From NCBI RefSeq assembly GCF_009828585.1, contig NZ_WSRZ01000002.1:186001-250000 (forward strand): a DNA stretch of 64,000 nucleotides, in the 5' to 3' direction. Within the stretch, counting starts at the first letter, position 1. Every line of letters starts with the position of its first letter. This document shows, piece after piece, positions 44,683 through 54,183 of this stretch. Made by a program: the position numbers and the translations under genes. Under the pieces are notes generated by a model. That model saw only the letters and a program-made list of their open reading frames with translations, made no database searches and was not told the DNA's origin. Origin of the DNA: Shewanella litoralis. Its GTDB lineage: Bacteria > Pseudomonadota > Gammaproteobacteria > Enterobacterales > Shewanellaceae.

Positions 44683-45204
44683 CCACCACGACATTCGTGA
44701 ATCCATTCACATCAGACTCCTATCTGAAGCGTTAGCATTTTCATTCTTTACCATAAAGAGGTGGCCGAAGCAGACTACAAACGTGGTCAGAAGATGGATT
44801 ACATTTCCGTCGCAATTTTTTCGCTCATCAGAAAATGTTGCCGGAACGCTGAGGGTTTGCAAAGGCTGATTTATGAACAAGAATGCGCTTTACCCTTTTG
44901 CTCTGGTGTGGGTGAAGCGCCACGACGTTAGTGGCCGCAGGCCATAGCAGATATGATGGATCATCATATGACATGATCTCAATTTTGCAGATGAAGCAAA
45001 GTCTGCTTTTCATTAGTACAAGCTGTCGTTACCATAGGTTTAGTTTCATCCATTTCTTTCTGGCTCTTTTAAATATCACAGCGCAGGCCTTCGATATATA
45101 TGCTGAAAAGTTCCATTGCAGAACTTGAACAAATCGACTCATCGTCGATACGATGAGCCATCAAGTTGTGAACAAACCTTCTACTCAATTAACCAGGTAT
45201 CCCT

Positions 45205-46956
45205 ATGACTAATCAACTGTCCCCGCAAAAAAACGCCACTGTCGAGACAGTGAAAGACCTTGCTAAATGGGCCAATTACTCGTTGATGAATACACTTAAA
45301 TGTGACCCTGATGCCACATCTCATGGTGCTGATCATAGGCCTAGGCAAGTATTTTCGGGCCACTATGTTCCCGTTAATCCCACACCGATTGAAGCCCCTG
45401 AATATGTCGCCCACAGCAGTACTTTTTTTGATGAATTAGGTTTTGCTGACAGCATGGCGCAGTCTGCTGATTTTATGAGTTTGTTCTCTGGTGATCTGTC
45501 TAATGTCCCTGAGCCAATGAGCAAGGTCGGTTGGGCATGTGGCTATGCGTTATCGATTTATGGCACCGAGTACATTCAACAATGTCCATTTCAAACGGGT
45601 AACGGGTATGGTGACGGCCGGGCGGTGTCTGTGCTTGAAGCCGTTATCAATGGCAAGCGTTGGGAGATGCAACTTAAAGGGGGCGGACGTACGCCATATT
45701 GCCGCGGTGCAGATGGCCGCGCGGTATTGCGCTCAAGTGTGCGTGAGTTTTTAGCCCAAGAGCACATGCATGCGCTGGGTGTGCCTACGTCTCGCTCGCT
45801 GAGTTTATATGTATCGAAAACCGAAACAGTGCAACGCCCGTGGTACTCCGAAGGTTCGCGTGAGCAAGACCCCGACCGAATGATCACCGAAGCCGTGGCG
45901 ATTTCGACCCGTGTAGCGCCGTCATTTATTCGGGTAGGGCAGCTTGAGCTTTTTGGTCGCCGCGCCCGCAAACATGAACATCCGCAAGCAATGGCAGAGC
46001 TTGAACAGTTGGTGCTGCACTTAATTGACCGTGAATACGCCGATGTTATCGACCCTAACCTCTCCTTGCGCGATAAAGTGCTCAAGCTCGCAAGTGAGTT
46101 CCGTAGCCGTTTAACGTCATTGGTGGCTAACTGGGTGCGTGTGGGTTATTGCCAAGGTAACTTTAATAGCGATAACTGCGCCGCCGGTGGTTTTACCCTG
46201 GATTACGGCCCATTTGGTTTTTGCGATGTGTTTAACCCACAATATCAACCATGGACCGGCGGCGGCAAGCACTTTGCCTTTTTAAATCAAGACGCAGCCG
46301 CTGGGCGTAACTACTTGATGTTTTGTACCGCATTAAGCCCATTACTGGCAAATGAAGCTGATGGTATAGATGGGCTTCAGCAATTGGTTAATGATTTTTC
46401 TACCGAGATGCAAACAAAAATGGAGCAGATGTGGGCGGCTAAATTGGGGCTTAACCGCTTTAACGCGGCGCTATTTACTGAGCTTAGCACCCTGATGCAG
46501 CAAACCTCTGTTGATTACACAATGTTTTTCCGTGAACTTTCATCGTTGCCTGATGATATTGAGCCACTGACAAAAAGCTTTTACCAAGATATATCGCAAG
46601 GGGCGCAAGGGGCGCAAGGGTTAGAGCAACGCTGGTCGGCATGGTTAGCACAGTGGCATTCGCTGCTAACCAGTGAGGCTAATAGCGATGACATTAGCGT
46701 ATTGACTCGTAGCCGTGAAGATATCGCTAAACAGATGAAACTGGTTAACCCTAAGTACAGCTTGCGTGAATGGTTATTGGTGCCAGCTTACCAACAAGCA
46801 AGCCAGGGTGATTATACCTTGCTGCGTGAACTTCAGGCTGTGATGACCGATCCTTACGCCGAGCAATCTCAAGAAGTAGAGGACACGTTTTATCGCCTTA
46901 AGGCATCTGAATATTTTGCTATCGGTGGTTTGTCGCACTTGAGCTGCTCATCATAA
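45205..46956 (+). CDS. SelO/YdiU family protein, divergent branch
   Basis: 583 residues; the better known SelO is about 480. SelO proteins have a kinase fold but transfer AMP to Ser, Thr or Tyr side chains. Family blocks are present: [61 protein letters not shown], then [25 protein letters not shown], which keeps the metal-binding Asn and the DYGP Asp. It differs from the typical HGVMNTDNM, which here reads QGNFNSDNC, so the active-site loop His is replaced by Gln. Long C-terminal region of about 200 residues. It borders the cassette block on the right. Whether it is active cannot be judged from sequence. Confidence 0.82.
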   Translation: MTNQLSPQKNATVETVKDLAKWANYSLMNTLKCDPDATSHGADHRPRQVFSGHYVPVNPTPIEAPEYVAHSSTFFDELGFADSMAQSADFMSLFSGDLSNVPEPMSKVGWACGYALSIYGTEYIQQCPFQTGNGYGDGRAVSVLEAVINGKRWEMQLKGGGRTPYCRGADGRAVLRSSVREFLAQEHMHALGVPTSRSLSLYVSKTETVQRPWYSEGSREQDPDRMITEAVAISTRVAPSFIRVGQLELFGRRARKHEHPQAMAELEQLVLHLIDREYADVIDPNLSLRDKVLKLASEFRSRLTSLVANWVRVGYCQGNFNSDNCAAGGFTLDYGPFGFCDVFNPQYQPWTGGGKHFAFLNQDAAAGRNYLMFCTALSPLLANEADGIDGLQQLVNDFSTEMQTKMEQMWAAKLGLNRFNAALFTELSTLMQQTSVDYTMFFRELSSLPDDIEPLTKSFYQDISQGAQGAQGLEQRWSAWLAQWHSLLTSEANSDDISVLTRSREDIAKQMKLVNPKYSLREWLLVPAYQQASQGDYTLLRELQAVMTDPYAEQSQEVEDTFYRLKASEYFAIGGLSHLSCSS

Positions 46957-47051
46957 GGTTGAGCTAACTGCTATGTATAGATAACACACTTGATTGGTTT
47001 ATTAATTGGTTTATTGATAGATGAGCATTGGAAGGTTTAATGCGTTGCCTT

Positions 47052-47909
47052 CTAAAATGCATCTAAACTGCCACAATCTGTTTTTCCATAAAGGACATCA
47101 CCATAGTCAAACTGCCTAGTATAGAGTTCAAACATTGAAAAATGTTCTATCCAAACAACGATTCCATCTTTAATGCCATAAGAATAAGACGGGCCGTTGT
47201 AGGTTAATACGTTGGCATCTATTACATAATGAGTTTGCTCTGGCTGACCTAACTGACCGAGTATATGTTCTTCTGTTTCGCCGAGTTGAATGGTGCTTGC
47301 TAGCTCGTAGCGAGTCGTAATGGTTTTCTGTTCATCTTCAGTCTTTCCTGTCACTTCATCATGGATCATGAAAGGTGCAGCGACGAGCAGTGCTGGTGAA
47401 TACATAATGAGCGTTAAGGTATTGGCTATCGCTGTATGTGCAGGCGTTTTTTCTGTGGTTTTTTTTGGATGATTAATGCGAAAATTAAGCCCCGTAATTA
47501 ATTGGTCTTTTGATTTTATCCAATCATGGTAGGGCGTTATCCCCGCACTTAGCCAGTGTTTTCCATTGGTTTTAAACAGTGTTCGGCAGGATAATAAGTC
47601 ACTAACATCGTCATCTAACATGACTGATTGTAATGTATCGTCTTTAAAGTAAAGGCCGATGTTGACGTTGGTGTCGACATTTATTGCTTCAATATAAGAG
47701 TAAATACTCGCACCTTCTATAACATCGAATGTATGAATGCGTGGGTAAGTTATCAGTTTCAGTACATCTTGCTTCGATTTACCCAAATAAAGTTGCTTAA
47801 GAATACGCTCTTGCGCTGAAACGAACTGTTCAGCCGGTATGTGTTCTATTGACTGTTGGGCACTACAACCAGTGAGTAATACCGTGATAATCATTACAAT
47901 TCGTAGCAT
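47052..47909 (-). CDS. Lipoprotein of unknown function with BamE/SmpA-like motifs
   Basis: 285 residues. Lipoprotein signal MLRIVMIITVLLTGC, Cys at 15. Two segments resemble the small BamE-like fold: KQLYLGKSKQDVLKLITYPRI near 38-58 and IQLGETEEHILGQLGQPEQTHYV near 205-228. The segment IANTLTLIMYSPALLVAAPFMIHDEV in between is hydrophobic and may insert in a membrane. It is convergent with the SelO-like gene. Function unknown. Confidence 0.7.
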   Translation of the reverse strand: MLRIVMIITVLLTGCSAQQSIEHIPAEQFVSAQERILKQLYLGKSKQDVLKLITYPRIHTFDVIEGASIYSYIEAINVDTNVNIGLYFKDDTLQSVMLDDDVSDLLSCRTLFKTNGKHWLSAGITPYHDWIKSKDQLITGLNFRINHPKKTTEKTPAHTAIANTLTLIMYSPALLVAAPFMIHDEVTGKTEDEQKTITTRYELASTIQLGETEEHILGQLGQPEQTHYVIDANVLTYNGPSYSYGIKDGIVVWIEHFSMFELYTRQFDYGDVLYGKTDCGSLDAF

Positions 47910-48032
47910 CGAGTTTTCTCACTATCGAAGAATGTAGCAGTATTATATTGATTCGTGGGCAATGTAAATAACCTAAGACCCAAATCTTAAAACCTAATGC
48001 TCTGAGCATAATAAAACTACAATTGACAATTA

Positions 48033-48157
48033 TTAGCTTAAAATGGCTAAATATTAATATTTAGCCATTAACGGCTAAATCTATCGGTAAGGCTTGTGCA
48101 CTTAATCGCTATTAGCCAAAATTGGCTAAATTTGCATTATTAGCCGAAAGTGGCTAA
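48033..48157 (+). promoter_or_regulatory. Four 18-bp operators, TTAGCC-N6-GGCTAA
   Basis: Sites at 48033-48050 (TTAGCT half changed), 48061-48078, 48112-48129 and 48140-48157. Site starts are 28, 51 and 28 bases apart, an almost symmetrical layout. They precede the SatD-like gene by 33 bases, whose protein has a helix-turn-helix and may bind them. Confidence 0.8.
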
Positions 48158-48190
48158 ATTGGTATCAGTCTGCAAACAAAGGAGCCTTGT

Positions 48191-48841
48191 GTGGAGTCTA
48201 CTTATAAACCGATAGCGGTGATTGTTGGCGATGTTGTTGACTCAACCAAGCTTACATCAGCCCAATTTGAGCAACTACTTGAACGCATTAAAATAATACA
48301 GACATGGATCAGCGAAGGGCATAGCGCCAATGCGCACAGTATTGAGCGCGGAGATGAGTTTCAGTCTGTGGTGCATGATATTGAAAATGCCTTGCGATAC
48401 ACCATTATCTACCGCATTGGCATTAAAGCGCTGGGTAAAGCCTTTGATAGCCGGATTAGTTTTGCCATTGCCGCCAATGCCGATTTACGTGAGTCGGTGT
48501 CTGAGTCGATGGGGCCTGCATTTGTGCTTTCTGGCCGAGGGCTCAGTAGCCTTAAAAATGACCAGTTATTGTTTAGCTCCGATAGGATCACGCTCACTGA
48601 GTACTTTGATTTACTGTTTAAATACCTTGATAAACAACTGAGCGAGTTAACCGCGCGCCAATGCGAAGTCATGTTACCCATGCTTCGCACCAATCAAGGA
48701 TTATCGATTAGTGAATTAGCAGAACAGCTTGATGTGGCGACGGCCACTGCCAGTAAGTCACTTAAAGCGTCAGGTTGGCCATTGATTTACGAGCTAAACC
48801 ATCGGTTTATGGAGAAAGTTGCGGGGCTCAAGTATGTTTGA
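48191..48841 (+). CDS. SatD family protein with helix-turn-helix
   Basis: 216 residues, GTG start with AAAGGAG upstream. N-terminal block VIVGDVVDSTKLTSAQF and SIERGDEFQSVV match the SatD family, which is related to nucleotide cyclase-like folds but of unsettled function. The C-terminal 60 residues (LTARQCEVMLPMLRTNQGLSISELAEQLDVATATASKSLKASGWPLI) form a winged helix-turn-helix, so it probably binds the four upstream palindromes and controls its own operon. It overlaps the DUF3307 gene by eight bases. Confidence 0.85.
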   Translation: MESTYKPIAVIVGDVVDSTKLTSAQFEQLLERIKIIQTWISEGHSANAHSIERGDEFQSVVHDIENALRYTIIYRIGIKALGKAFDSRISFAIAANADLRESVSESMGPAFVLSGRGLSSLKNDQLLFSSDRITLTEYFDLLFKYLDKQLSELTARQCEVMLPMLRTNQGLSISELAEQLDVATATASKSLKASGWPLIYELNHRFMEKVAGLKYV

Positions 48842-49712
48842 TTTTTTCGGCGTGCTCATTTCATTTTTATTTATTCACATCATTTGTGACTTTTATCTTC
48901 AACCCGACCGCTGGGTTGAGGCTAAAAAAGCACACACTTACCGTTCACCTGAGCTTTACTATCACTCACTTTTACATGGCATTGGCTTAATACTGCCTGC
49001 ATTAGCCCTGGGCATAGATTGGCGTTCAACGGTTTGCTTAGTTGTGATTGTTGCCGTGACGCATTTTGTTATCGATTTATGGAAGGTAATAACCCCAAAA
49101 GGCGATAAATTAGCTTACTTTGTGATTGATCAGGCTTTGCATGTGTTGGTACTGGTAGCGATTGCGTTTCATGTGGCAAATGGTGCATCGATTGAGGCTG
49201 TGTTAACGCATGAACATTTTTCAGATGGGGTGTTAGTGATGTTTGCTTACTTGCTTATCCTTAAGCCAACCTCAATTGTGATAGGTGCTGTATTGAGCAA
49301 ATATCCCATCGTTAACTCAGCGGAAGATACTGGTGTAAATGCAAATACTTCAGTAAATGTCGACACCATGGAAGCTAACGATGCTGCAGTTGATCCGGTT
49401 ACAGCGGTTGCTAAAGTAACAACAGCTAGCCCTGTTAACGCTGGGGCGACAAATGTCAGCGGTTTGGTTGCGGGTGGCGAGTTGATTGGTTACCTGGAAC
49501 GATTATTAATACTGACGTTTACGCTGGTGGGCAGTTATGCCGCAGTGGGTTTTGTGTTAGCCGCTAAGTCGATATTCAGATTTGGTGAGTTAAATCAATC
49601 TGCCAACCGCAGCATGACAGAGTATGTATTGATTGGTTCGTTATTGTCGGTGGTGATCACCACTCTTATCGGGGCAGTAGTTTCATTAGGCTTAGGAATT
49701 AAGCTTAAGTAA
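48834..49712 (+). CDS. DUF3307 integral membrane protein
   Basis: 292 residues from ATG 48834; the stop of the SatD-like gene lies within the first bases, so translation is coupled. The N-terminus FFGVLISFLFIHIICDFYLQPDRWVEAKKAHTYRSPELYYHSLLHGIGLILPALALGI is the DUF3307 signature, with conserved Asp and His residues inside membrane helices. A hydrophilic stretch rich in Val, Asn and Thr (about residues 155-205) divides the two membrane parts. SatD and DUF3307 genes often form a pair; their role is not known. Confidence 0.85.
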   Translation: MFDFFGVLISFLFIHIICDFYLQPDRWVEAKKAHTYRSPELYYHSLLHGIGLILPALALGIDWRSTVCLVVIVAVTHFVIDLWKVITPKGDKLAYFVIDQALHVLVLVAIAFHVANGASIEAVLTHEHFSDGVLVMFAYLLILKPTSIVIGAVLSKYPIVNSAEDTGVNANTSVNVDTMEANDAAVDPVTAVAKVTTASPVNAGATNVSGLVAGGELIGYLERLLILTFTLVGSYAAVGFVLAAKSIFRFGELNQSANRSMTEYVLIGSLLSVVITTLIGAVVSLGLGIKLK

Positions 49713-49721
49713 TAAAGAGCT

Positions 49722-49749
49722 AAAAAAAAGCCTCTAAATCTATAGAGGC
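49722..49749 (-). terminator. Rho-independent terminator acting on the minus strand
   Basis: Read on the minus strand: GCCTCTA, a six-base loop, TAGAGGC, then eight T. On the plus strand the A-run precedes the stem and no T-run follows. No minus-strand gene is apparent to its right. Confidence 0.75.
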
Positions 49750-50328
49750 CCGATAATCTTATGCAGATTAAAAGCGATACCTATAATCAGCGTTTATCCC
49801 CATTCCCATAACAGATAGACGCTGAGTATAGTCACCAAGCATTGTGTAGACAGTTGATTATATTTAATTAAGCTTAATGTAATTTCAATCAAGTCATTTT
49901 TAATCAAGATTAAATTCAGCCATAAATACAAGCAAACAATAGCTAAGCGTTGTACCAAACAAGATCAACATCAGTGTGAATAAGTCCATTTAGCAACATT
50001 GTTAAAAGGGGGGAAGTCACTGACGTTACCCTTAAGTTGATTTTGCAAAAACGATGAGAAAGTCACAATCATAAAAGCACTATCTGCGACATTGTGTCGC
50101 AGGTGTCGTCTAAAAAAGGTCGAAAATTGTACCAAAAATGTCATTGTTGTCGATCTATTCACCATAAAAATGAAAAAGTCTGTCGCGATATTTGCTAAAT
50201 AAGCACTACATTTTATAAGGGTATAAGCATACATTGTTGGCTCGATGATAAGTCGTTAGCCATTAACTTGAGTGAAAACTATTTGCCTCGTTAATGAGTA
50301 ATAACGCGTTTGGGGAACATACTACCTT
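49750..50328. other. 579-base intergenic region, no protein gene supported
   Basis: AT-rich. An 87-codon minus-strand frame at 49971-50234 has no recognisable similarity and an unusual composition. The minus-strand terminator at its left edge hints at a leftward transcript. The lldE promoter should lie at its right end. Confidence 0.45.
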
Positions 50329-51075
50329 ATGAAAATAGCTCTATTTATTCCGTGCTTAGTCAATCAGATGATGCCTGATGTTGCGATAGCCACTTTGAAC
50401 TTGTTAGAAAAACTGGGGCACCAGGTCATTTTTCCGCAAGGGCAAACCTGTTGTGGCCAGCCAATGACCAATTCAGGTTGTTTTGATGAAGCCAAAAAAA
50501 CCACGCTTAAATTGCTTAATGCCTTTAAAGGTGTCGAGTGTGACGCCATTGTGTGTCCTGCTGCGAGTTGCCTTGTGGCAGCCAAAGAAAACTTTCATGA
50601 GTTTGACAGCAGTAAAGAGGCTCAAGAGGTGATTAATAAACTCTATGAGTTAACCGAGTTTTTACATGATGTTGCGCCAATTGACCATTTTGCACGACCA
50701 ATAACCAAAAAAATCAGTCTGCAAATGAGCTGTCACGGCATCCGTATGCTCAACTTAGCCACGCCAACAGAAGAAATGGGTAAACAACGATTTAATAAAG
50801 TCGAGGCTGTATTAGGCAAGATTGCAGGGCTCGAGATTGTTTATCCGGCACGTATTGATGAATGTTGCGGCTTTGGCGGAACATTTGCAGTTGATGAGGG
50901 CGCCGTGTCGGCCAAAATGGGTAAAGATAAAGCTCAGGCTCACGCCGCAACCGGGGCCCAATATGCGGTGGGTTTTGATCCCTCATGTTTACTGCATTTA
51001 GACGGCATGATCCGCCGCCAATTACTGCCTATTGAAACCCGCCATATTGCTCAAATCATTAACGATGCCCTGTAG
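50329..51075 (+). CDS. lldE: L-lactate dehydrogenase complex subunit LldE (LutA/YkgE type)
   Basis: 248 residues. Two cysteine-rich CCG domains: TCCGQPMTNSGC near 42 and ECCGFGGTFAVDEGAVSAKMGKDKAQAH near 185, plus GFDPSCLLHLDG. Such domains bind an iron-sulfur cluster, as in heterodisulfide reductases. With LldF and LldG it oxidises L-lactate to pyruvate. The three genes are close: the next starts eight bases after the stop. In Shewanella this complex is the known alternative to the flavin L-lactate dehydrogenase. Confidence 0.93.
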   Translation: MKIALFIPCLVNQMMPDVAIATLNLLEKLGHQVIFPQGQTCCGQPMTNSGCFDEAKKTTLKLLNAFKGVECDAIVCPAASCLVAAKENFHEFDSSKEAQEVINKLYELTEFLHDVAPIDHFARPITKKISLQMSCHGIRMLNLATPTEEMGKQRFNKVEAVLGKIAGLEIVYPARIDECCGFGGTFAVDEGAVSAKMGKDKAQAHAATGAQYAVGFDPSCLLHLDGMIRRQLLPIETRHIAQIINDAL

Positions 51076-51083
51076 GAGACACT

Positions 51084-52472
51084 ATGACTGAATTATATTC
51101 TGCATCTGGCTCAAAGGTGCATGCACATAAAGCGGATATATTTTGCCGTGATGAAACCCGCGTCGATTGGCACTCAAAAGCCTTATGGCTATTGCGTGAA
51201 AAGCGTGACCGTGCAGCGGCGAGTATTCCTGAATGGGAGCAATTAAGACAACTCGGCTCAGAACTTAAGCTGCATACCTTAACTCACCTTAGTGATTACC
51301 TGCAGCAGTTTGAACAACAATGCCAAGCCAATGGCATTGTGGTGCATTGGGCCAAAGATGGCCAAGAGCATAACCAAATTGTATTGGATATTTTAGCAAC
51401 ACATAAGGTTAAGCGTTTAGTTAAATCCAAGTCGATGCTCACCGAAGAATGCCACATGAACCCGTTTTTAGAACAACACGGTATTGAAGTGGTGGATACC
51501 GATTTGGGTGAACGGATTATCCAGTTAGCTAAGATGCCGCCATCGCACATTGTGGTGCCTGCCATTCACATGAAGAAACAAGAAGTGGGCGAGTTGTTTC
51601 ATCAACAATTGGGCACTAAAAAGGGTGAGTCAGACCCATTGTATTTAACCCGGGCTGCACGAGCCCATTTAAGAGAGAAGTTTTTAACGGCCGATGCGGC
51701 GATGACAGGCGTGAATATGGCCATTGCAGACCAAGGCGCGGTTGTGGTGTGCACTAACGAAGGTAATGCCGATATGGGTGCCAACTTGCCTAAATTGCAA
51801 CTGCATTCAATGGGTATCGACAAAGTGGTGCCGAATATGGATGCCGCAGGAGTATTGTTGCGTACCTTAGCGCGTAATGCGACAGGGCAACCGATTACCA
51901 CCTATTCATCATTTTACCGTGGCCCGCAACAAGACGGCGAGATGCACGTGATTATTGTTGATAATGGTCGCACAGAAATGATGAAGGATAAGATATTAGC
52001 CGAATCATTAAAATGTATTCGCTGCGGTGGTTGTTTAAATACATGTCCGGTTTATCGCCGCTCTGGTGGTTACAGTTATAACTACACCATCCCAGGGCCT
52101 ATTGGTATTGCGGTGGGGGCAAAAGAGGATTCAACCCATTCAATCCCGTGGGCTTGCACCTTATGTGGCAGTTGCACTTATGTGTGCCCAACCAAAGTGC
52201 CGTTAGATAAGATTATTGCCCATCACCGTCGTCTTAAAGCCGAAAGTAAAACCTTACCGTATGGCAAAAGTGGCTACATGCCTTTGGTGGGCCGTTTTAT
52301 GGCCAGTGACACCATGATGAATACATCAATGTCTGCGGCAAGACTGGCTTTGCGTGTGTTACCCGGTAGCTTGCTTAAACCATTCAGTGGTGCCTGGGGT
52401 AAATATCGTGAATTGCCTGTTGCACCAGAGTCAAGCTTTGCCACTTGGTATGCTAAAAATCGGAGCCGTTAA
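51084..52472 (+). CDS. lldF: L-lactate dehydrogenase complex subunit LldF (LutB/YkgF type)
   Basis: 462 residues, the ferredoxin-like subunit. Two 4Fe-4S motifs: CIRCGGCLNTCPVYRRSGG near 312 and CTLCGSCTYVCPTKVPL near 359. The N-terminal region is the LUD domain (VVPAIHMKKQEVGELFHQ, then GVNMAIADQGAVVVCTNEGNADM). It starts with ATG 51084 behind GTAGGAG and ends one base before lldG. Confidence 0.93.
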   Translation: MTELYSASGSKVHAHKADIFCRDETRVDWHSKALWLLREKRDRAAASIPEWEQLRQLGSELKLHTLTHLSDYLQQFEQQCQANGIVVHWAKDGQEHNQIVLDILATHKVKRLVKSKSMLTEECHMNPFLEQHGIEVVDTDLGERIIQLAKMPPSHIVVPAIHMKKQEVGELFHQQLGTKKGESDPLYLTRAARAHLREKFLTADAAMTGVNMAIADQGAVVVCTNEGNADMGANLPKLQLHSMGIDKVVPNMDAAGVLLRTLARNATGQPITTYSSFYRGPQQDGEMHVIIVDNGRTEMMKDKILAESLKCIRCGGCLNTCPVYRRSGGYSYNYTIPGPIGIAVGAKEDSTHSIPWACTLCGSCTYVCPTKVPLDKIIAHHRRLKAESKTLPYGKSGYMPLVGRFMASDTMMNTSMSAARLALRVLPGSLLKPFSGAWGKYRELPVAPESSFATWYAKNRSR

Positions 52473-52473
52473 T

Positions 52474-53037
52474 ATGTCGAGTAAAAACAGTATTTTATCA
52501 GCGTTATCACAATCAGCATTAACCGCTCATCCAATGCCCAACATTGAGGTGGAAGTGACACCTCAGCCATTAGTTGAAACCTTTGCAGCAAGCCTGGCTA
52601 CGGTAGCAGGTGAGTTACACCAACACGGTGGTTTGGCGGCATTACAAGCCAAAGTAGACGAGTTAATCGCACAAAAATTACAAGTGTTGTCGTTAGTTGA
52701 GGGGGTTAACGGTAATCGACAAGTGCCAAATACTGCTCATGAACTGGCTGATATTGATTATGCCATTTTAGCGGGGGAGTTAGGTGTTGCTGAAAACGGC
52801 GCAATTTGGGTGAGCCAAACGCAGCACCGGGTGACCCCTTTTATTTGCGAGAATTTGATTTTAGCCCTGCCTGAAAAGGCTCTGGTGGCCAATATGCATC
52901 AAGCGGTTAACCAGGTGTCTTTGGCGCAAGGGGCGCTCGGCGTGTTTGTGGCTGGCCCATCTAAAACGGCTGATATTGAACAAGCACTGGTCGTGGGCGC
53001 ACATGGCGCATGCAGCCTGCAGGTGTATTTGTATTAG
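52474..53037 (+). CDS. lldG: L-lactate dehydrogenase complex subunit LldG (LutC/YkgG type)
   Basis: 187 residues from ATG 52474, which follows the lldF stop by one base; an earlier ATG at 52354 lies inside lldF and is out of place. LUD domain: YAILAGELGVAENGAIWVSQTQHRVTPFICENLILAL and FVAGPSKTADIEQALVVGAHGACSLQVYLY at the end, the PSKTADIE block being typical of LutC. Completes the lactate oxidation complex. A hairpin (CTGATGTT/AACATCAG, 53072-53095) without a T-tract lies after it. Confidence 0.92.
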   Translation: MSSKNSILSALSQSALTAHPMPNIEVEVTPQPLVETFAASLATVAGELHQHGGLAALQAKVDELIAQKLQVLSLVEGVNGNRQVPNTAHELADIDYAILAGELGVAENGAIWVSQTQHRVTPFICENLILALPEKALVANMHQAVNQVSLAQGALGVFVAGPSKTADIEQALVVGAHGACSLQVYLY

Positions 53038-53155
53038 TGTTATCCGAGTCAATAAATCGGTGCAAGGCAGACTGATGTTGGGTGACTAACATCAGCCACT
53101 CACGATAAGTGCTTTGCACCACTTTTGCACTCATATGTCTGTTTGTGCCAGGGCG

Positions 53156-54055
53156 TTAAAATAGATCAAAAATACTGACACATCGCTGCTGAATAAACTC
53201 AATAAACAGTTTTACTTTTAACGGTTGTTGGCGGCGTTGATGATATAAAATACTGATCCTGCGATGCTCTCCAGCCCAGTCTGGTAATACTCTAACCAGT
53301 TCGCCTTGCTCAAGCTGCGGCTTAACAAACAACGCGGGCCCATACAAAATCCCACCATCTGCAACCGTGGCTTTAACCGCGGCATGGATATCGCCTAAGG
53401 TCAGCTTCGCTGGGCCGTCATAGTAAAATTCTTGACCATTTTTATGTGTAAGGCTCCAATTAAACAGTGGCCATACTTTAATCAAAGGGAACTGAATTAA
53501 TTGCTGTGGATGACGTAACTCGGTCAACTGTTCGGCAAAGTTGGCAGAGGCGTATAAGCCATAATCCAGCACACCTAGCGATGTAGACACCCAGGAGGAG
53601 TCGGGTTGAGCACCACCGACAATGGCAACATCAACACCTTCATCAATCAAATCAATAGTGCTGTTATTTTGCGTCACATGCAGCTGTATATGTGGATGTA
53701 ACTTAGAAAAATCATTTATCGCATCAATCAAAATCATCGACGTAATTGAGATTGGCGTACAGATCCTTAAAGTCGACTGTTGCTCATTAATATGGGTTGC
53801 AGATAACTGGTCAAATTGCGCAACGAGTTGATGGTAACGGTCAAACAGCGCGCCGCCTTCTTCTGTTAAGCGTAATTTGCGTGTGCTGCGCATGATCAGC
53901 TGAGTATTCAGATTACGTTCTAATTTGCTGATTTTTCGACTCACCGTTGCGACAGGTAATTGCAATGCTGTTGCGGCAGGCGAAAACCCACCGGCATTAA
54001 CCACATGAATGAATAAATGAATCAGCTCTAATTGTGGGCCTGATGGCTGGGTCAT
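53156..54055 (-). CDS. LysR family transcriptional regulator
   Basis: 299 residues from ATG 54055, with AAGGA six bases upstream; ATG 54061 would leave no room for it. DNA-binding domain: LELIHLFIHVVNAGGFSPAATALQLPVATVSRKISKLERNLNTQLI. Effector domain begins STLRICTPISITS, with VDVAIVGG, the CrgA-like branch. It converges on lldG and diverges from the GntR-prp operon, 232 bases away. Its target is not obvious. Confidence 0.88.
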   Translation of the reverse strand: MTQPSGPQLELIHLFIHVVNAGGFSPAATALQLPVATVSRKISKLERNLNTQLIMRSTRKLRLTEEGGALFDRYHQLVAQFDQLSATHINEQQSTLRICTPISITSMILIDAINDFSKLHPHIQLHVTQNNSTIDLIDEGVDVAIVGGAQPDSSWVSTSLGVLDYGLYASANFAEQLTELRHPQQLIQFPLIKVWPLFNWSLTHKNGQEFYYDGPAKLTLGDIHAAVKATVADGGILYGPALFVKPQLEQGELVRVLPDWAGEHRRISILYHQRRQQPLKVKLFIEFIQQRCVSIFDLF

Positions 54056-54183
54056 GCGCATTCCTTGTCGTTAGCTAGGTTGATCTTGTTCGGCACGATA
54101 TTGGCGGTCATCTTAGCATGCATTGTTAATCTGAGATGCGAGCTAAACGCCTATTAAGCGTCAATCTCATCATTAAATGCACT

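Larger units (their letters stand above)
37009..44946 (-). mobile_element. Integron-type gene cassette array without integrase (CALIN-like)
   Basis: Six small genes all on the minus strand, separated by attC-like sites with core ends of the type RYYYAAC/GTTRRRY (for example ACCTAAC at 41316 and 43795). Cassette order in the transcription direction: lipoprotein (43778), TPR lipoprotein (42494), HNH nuclease (41300), lipoprotein (40541), membrane protein (39425), membrane protein (38275). No integron integrase frame exists in the window. Five of the six gene ends carry remnants of group IIC introns reading on the plus strand. Inverted repeats of about 0.4 kb bound the block. Confidence 0.8.
44411..44946 (-). 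repeat. Right flanking repeat of the cassette block
   Basis: Inverse counterpart of 37009-37389, interrupted by two copies of a 59-base palindromic element. No coding frame of its own. The gap 43779-45204 is made of the attC, the geneless scaffold, this repeat and about 250 bases with no feature before the SelO-like gene. Confidence 0.8.

Noticed and set aside
49971-50234. 87-codon minus-strand frame upstream of lldE
   Set aside because: No recognisable domain, no good ribosome site, and composition unlike the neighbouring genes; kept only as context for the minus-strand terminator.
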